Positions 61,902 to 64,000 of a stretch of DNA of 64,000 bases are shown piece by piece. Source of the DNA: Fulvitalea axinellae (GTDB lineage: Bacteria; Bacteroidota; Bacteroidia; Cytophagales; Cyclobacteriaceae). The first letter of the stretch is position 1; each line of letters begins with the position of its first letter. The position numbers and the translations under genes were made by a program. The notes under the pieces were generated by a model. That model was not told the DNA's origin. It did not search any database and was given only the letters and a program-made list of their open reading frames with translations. The stretch spans positions 3,576,010-3,640,009 of the forward strand of contig NZ_AP025314.1 in the NCBI RefSeq assembly GCF_036492835.1. The letters are read 5' to 3'.

Positions 61902-63332
61902 CTCTTTTACCGTGGCCAGTTGTTCCGGTATTCCGTAAACAGTAAATACGTCATTACTGAAAACCACCCGCAAATCGGAAGCGTCTGCGCGTCGCCCTTC
62001 CACAACATAAAGTTTTGCGCCAAGTTCTCTCATCACACTTTCATTCGGATTCATATACCGAACCGCTTGCCTTCCGGTCAGCATATACATCACCCTCGGC
62101 TTTTCGAAAACAACTCTGTCTTCCTTAGCCGTATTGTTTTTTACATATTCGAAAATCTCAACAGATTCTGCTCGGCCGATTTTATCGCTATTCTTGTTAA
62201 AAAAAGCGTTCCCTGTATATGCGGTTGAGAACACGCAACTCACCAAGACAAACCCAGCAAAAGACATCCTCGCATACTTTTGAGAAAAAAGCCTATTCAG
62301 GCCCACAAACAAGTAATAAAAATAGAACGGCGTAATCGGCAAAACAAACCGAACACCTTGTCGAGACGGCCAAATGATGTATAACAACAACGTCATCGCA
62401 ATATACAGGAGGAAAAGCGAATCTTTTCGGAATCGTCCCCACATCCCCAGCAACACAAAAAATAACAGCGAAACGGCGACAAGCTCTCGCCCCAAAACCG
62501 GTACTTGAGAAGGCATTATCACGTCTCCAGGCAAGGTGGCATAGTACCAAACATTGGAAAACACTTGCCCTAACGTCACTTCATCCAACAGCGACTTATA
62601 AGATCCGCCACCACTTCCATAGAAAACAGCATTCACCAAAAACACGCCCACAAACACAACCAACGGGATCAACGCCTTCCAGTTCGCTTTTATATATTTT
62701 CGGAATTTAAGGATGGAAGAGAAATCCAGCAATAACCGAGACAAACCTAACGCCCCCAACAGCAACACCCCGTTTACTCGCAATAAAAACGAAAAGCCGA
62801 TGACCACCCCAAGCAACACCTGCCTAAACACACTCTCCGATTGACCATATCTATCCGCCAGAAACAACGCCCACAAACTGACCGCAACAAACGGAATATC
62901 CGAGTTAATCACGTCCACCATATATAAGGTGTTAAAATTAAACGCAACCAACACCGCAACCAGAAAGGCCCAGACCTTCCGCTCTACTCGTTTTTCAAAC
63001 AACTTATACGTTGCCCAACCTGAGAAAAACATAGACAGAACAAGCACAACTTTCATCATCAGATAATCCCGACCAAAGGACGCCACCACTGGCAACAGCA
63101 TCAAAGGCAAACCAATGGGATATAGATCCGGTCCGTTCGGAAAATCGGAAGCCCGCATACTGAAGCCGTTCACTTCCCTCAACACCTCCGTACTACCATC
63201 GAGCAAAGCTTCCGCCTGCATTATATATAGCGCGAAATCGCCTCCCCAATTGTGCCCGCCATCAATCACCAAAACAGCGAAAAGTACCGACAACAACAGG
63301 AGAACCACAGGAGCGCCCCAACGAAATGTCAT
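61896..63332 (-). CDS. GT39-like multispanning membrane protein (lipid-linked sugar transferase type)
   Basis: 478 residues with about 10-12 membrane helices over the first 380 and a periplasmic C-terminal part. Near the N-terminus GGHNWGGDFALYIMQAEALLDG has the acidic residues of the first extracytoplasmic loop of PMT/ArnT-like GT-C transferases; DLYPIGLPLMLLPV follows. The C-terminal soluble segment (VEIFEYVKNNTAKEDRVVFEKPRVMYMLTGRQAVRYM) is common in this group. It probably uses a polyprenyl-phosphate sugar made by a GT2 enzyme. Its ATG overlaps the stop of the GT2 gene by 4 bp, a sign of coupling and shared pathway. It overlaps the SprT-like gene at the 3' ends. Confidence 0.82.
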   Translation of the reverse strand: MTFRWGAPVVLLLLSVLFAVLVIDGGHNWGGDFALYIMQAEALLDGSTEVLREVNGFSMRASDFPNGPDLYPIGLPLMLLPVVASFGRDYLMMKVVLVLSMFFSGWATYKLFEKRVERKVWAFLVAVLVAFNFNTLYMVDVINSDIPFVAVSLWALFLADRYGQSESVFRQVLLGVVIGFSFLLRVNGVLLLGALGLSRLLLDFSSILKFRKYIKANWKALIPLVVFVGVFLVNAVFYGSGGGSYKSLLDEVTLGQVFSNVWYYATLPGDVIMPSQVPVLGRELVAVSLLFFVLLGMWGRFRKDSLFLLYIAMTLLLYIIWPSRQGVRFVLPITPFYFYYLFVGLNRLFSQKYARMSFAGFVLVSCVFSTAYTGNAFFNKNSDKIGRAESVEIFEYVKNNTAKEDRVVFEKPRVMYMLTGRQAVRYMNPNESVMRELGAKLYVVEGRRADASDLRVVFSNDVFTVYGIPEQLATVKEL

Positions 63333-64000
63333 TTACTCCAAAGGTTATATTTCAGAATACAGTAAATAGCCCGAAAACCGTCTTTCCAGTTGATCTTTTT
63401 ACCTTCCGCATACGTCCGCCCATAGTAGGATATGCCCACTTCGTAGATTCTCACGTTCGGTATTCTGGAAATTTTCGCCGTCACCTCAGGTTCGAAACCA
63501 AAACGCCTTTCCTTCAACTTCAACGACTGAATCAAAGGCGTGCGGAACAGCTTGTAACACGTTTCCATATCCGTCAGATTCAGGTTCGTAAACATATTGG
63601 AAAGGAAAGTCAGCATCTTGTTACCTCTCGAATGCCAAAAGAAAAGCATCCTATGCGGATTTCCTCCCACAAAACGCGAACCGTAGACCACATCGGCAAC
63701 ACCTTTCAGCATTGGCTTCAACAGTATATTGATTTCCTCCGGATCATACTCCAAGTCAGCGTCTTGCACAATCAAAAAATCTCCTGTAGCCGAAGCGATT
63801 CCGGTATGCAACGCCGCCCCCTTCCCCTTATTCTTATCATGCGTCTCATACACACAATCCAGCTCGGGGTTATCGGCCAAAAACTTTGAGATCACACCAT
63901 CAGTGCCATCACTGGACGCATCATTCACCACTATAATTTGTCTTGACACTCCATTTAGCGGAATATCTCTCAGTCGCTCCAACACGCCACGAACAGTGTT
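63329..64000 (-). CDS. GT2 family glycosyltransferase (polyprenyl-phosphate sugar synthase type), 5' end cut by window edge
   Basis: The frame is open from the window end to the stop at 63329, so only the last 223 residues or so are seen. The GT-A fold shows QIIVVNDASSDGTDGVI (nucleotide-sugar site), GKGAALHTGIASATGDFLIVQDADLEYDPEEI with the DxD-like QDADLEYDP, VYGSRFVGG and the CYKLFR segment. It closely resembles dolichol- or undecaprenyl-phosphate mannose/glucose synthases, without visible membrane helices at the C-terminus. Four-base overlap (ATGA) with the GT39-like gene suggests that it provides the lipid-linked sugar. Confidence 0.92.
   Translation of the reverse strand, partial: NTVRGVLERLRDIPLNGVSRQIIVVNDASSDGTDGVISKFLADNPELDCVYETHDKNKGKGAALHTGIASATGDFLIVQDADLEYDPEEINILLKPMLKGVADVVYGSRFVGGNPHRMLFFWHSRGNKMLTFLSNMFTNLNLTDMETCYKLFRTPLIQSLKLKERRFGFEPEVTAKISRIPNVRIYEVGISYYGRTYAEGKKINWKDGFRAIYCILKYNLWSK

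Overview
The window looks like a chromosome segment from a member of the Bacteroidota, most likely a Cytophagales-type marine or environmental bacterium. This rests on a SusC/SusD pair with a DUF5012-like lipoprotein, a BatD protein, promoters with the Bacteroidota -7 element TAnnTTTG, many lipoprotein and SPI-exported proteins (several with Gln right after the predicted cleavage site), and the gene order rimP-nusA-infB. Base composition is near 50 % GC in housekeeping genes and clearly more AT-rich between about 23.3 and 25.7 kb. No tRNA, rRNA or CRISPR array was found, and no complete insertion sequence.

Layout. 1-2.6 kb (minus): class III PLP enzyme, possibly a phosphonate ammonia-lyase, followed by an alkaline-phosphatase-superfamily lipoprotein. 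3-4.5 kb: SulP anion transporter. 4.8-8.8 kb: exported protein of unknown function, guaA, dnaA. 9-12 kb: outer-membrane porin, OsmC-like protein, truncated haemoglobin. 12.2-15.2 kb: large FAD/Fe-S oxidase (D-lactate dehydrogenase type) behind a three-tier RNA hairpin. 15.3-19 kb: carbohydrate genes (GH109-like Gfo/Idh/MocA protein, GH43 plus discoidin). 19.4-26.6 kb: accessory stretch of unrecognised genes, an MBL-fold hydrolase, an SDR/NTF2-like pair, REP-like hairpins and a lone IS30-type HTH protein. 26.6-35 kb: S41 peptidase, a Cache-HAMP-GAF sensor with no output domain, an S15/CocE-type peptidase, an ACP-like protein lacking the prosthetic-group serine, and an MtfA-type peptidase. 35-39.4 kb: an HzsA-like di-haem protein divergent from a GntR/UTRA regulator. 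39.4-45.9 kb: msrA, ruvB, two very small genes, batD, aroC and a secreted protein. 45.9-54 kb: cytochrome-b5-like protein, rimP-nusA-infB, and cysS overlapping a glutaminyl-cyclase-like lipoprotein. 54.2-55 kb: a protein with an N-terminal motif typical of contractile-injection-system cargo. 55-60.3 kb: SusC-SusD-DUF5012 locus. 61-64 kb: SprT-like protein, GT39-like membrane protein and a GT2 glycosyltransferase cut by the window edge.

Themes. Export and surface biology dominates: lipoproteins, TonB uptake, glycan-active enzymes, and a cyclase that could modify the N-terminal Gln of exported proteins. Several genes have structured leaders or inverted-repeat operators upstream. Two families of short intergenic repeats sit at gene ends in the first 7 kb and near 33 kb; one copy supplies the stop codon of the PLP enzyme.
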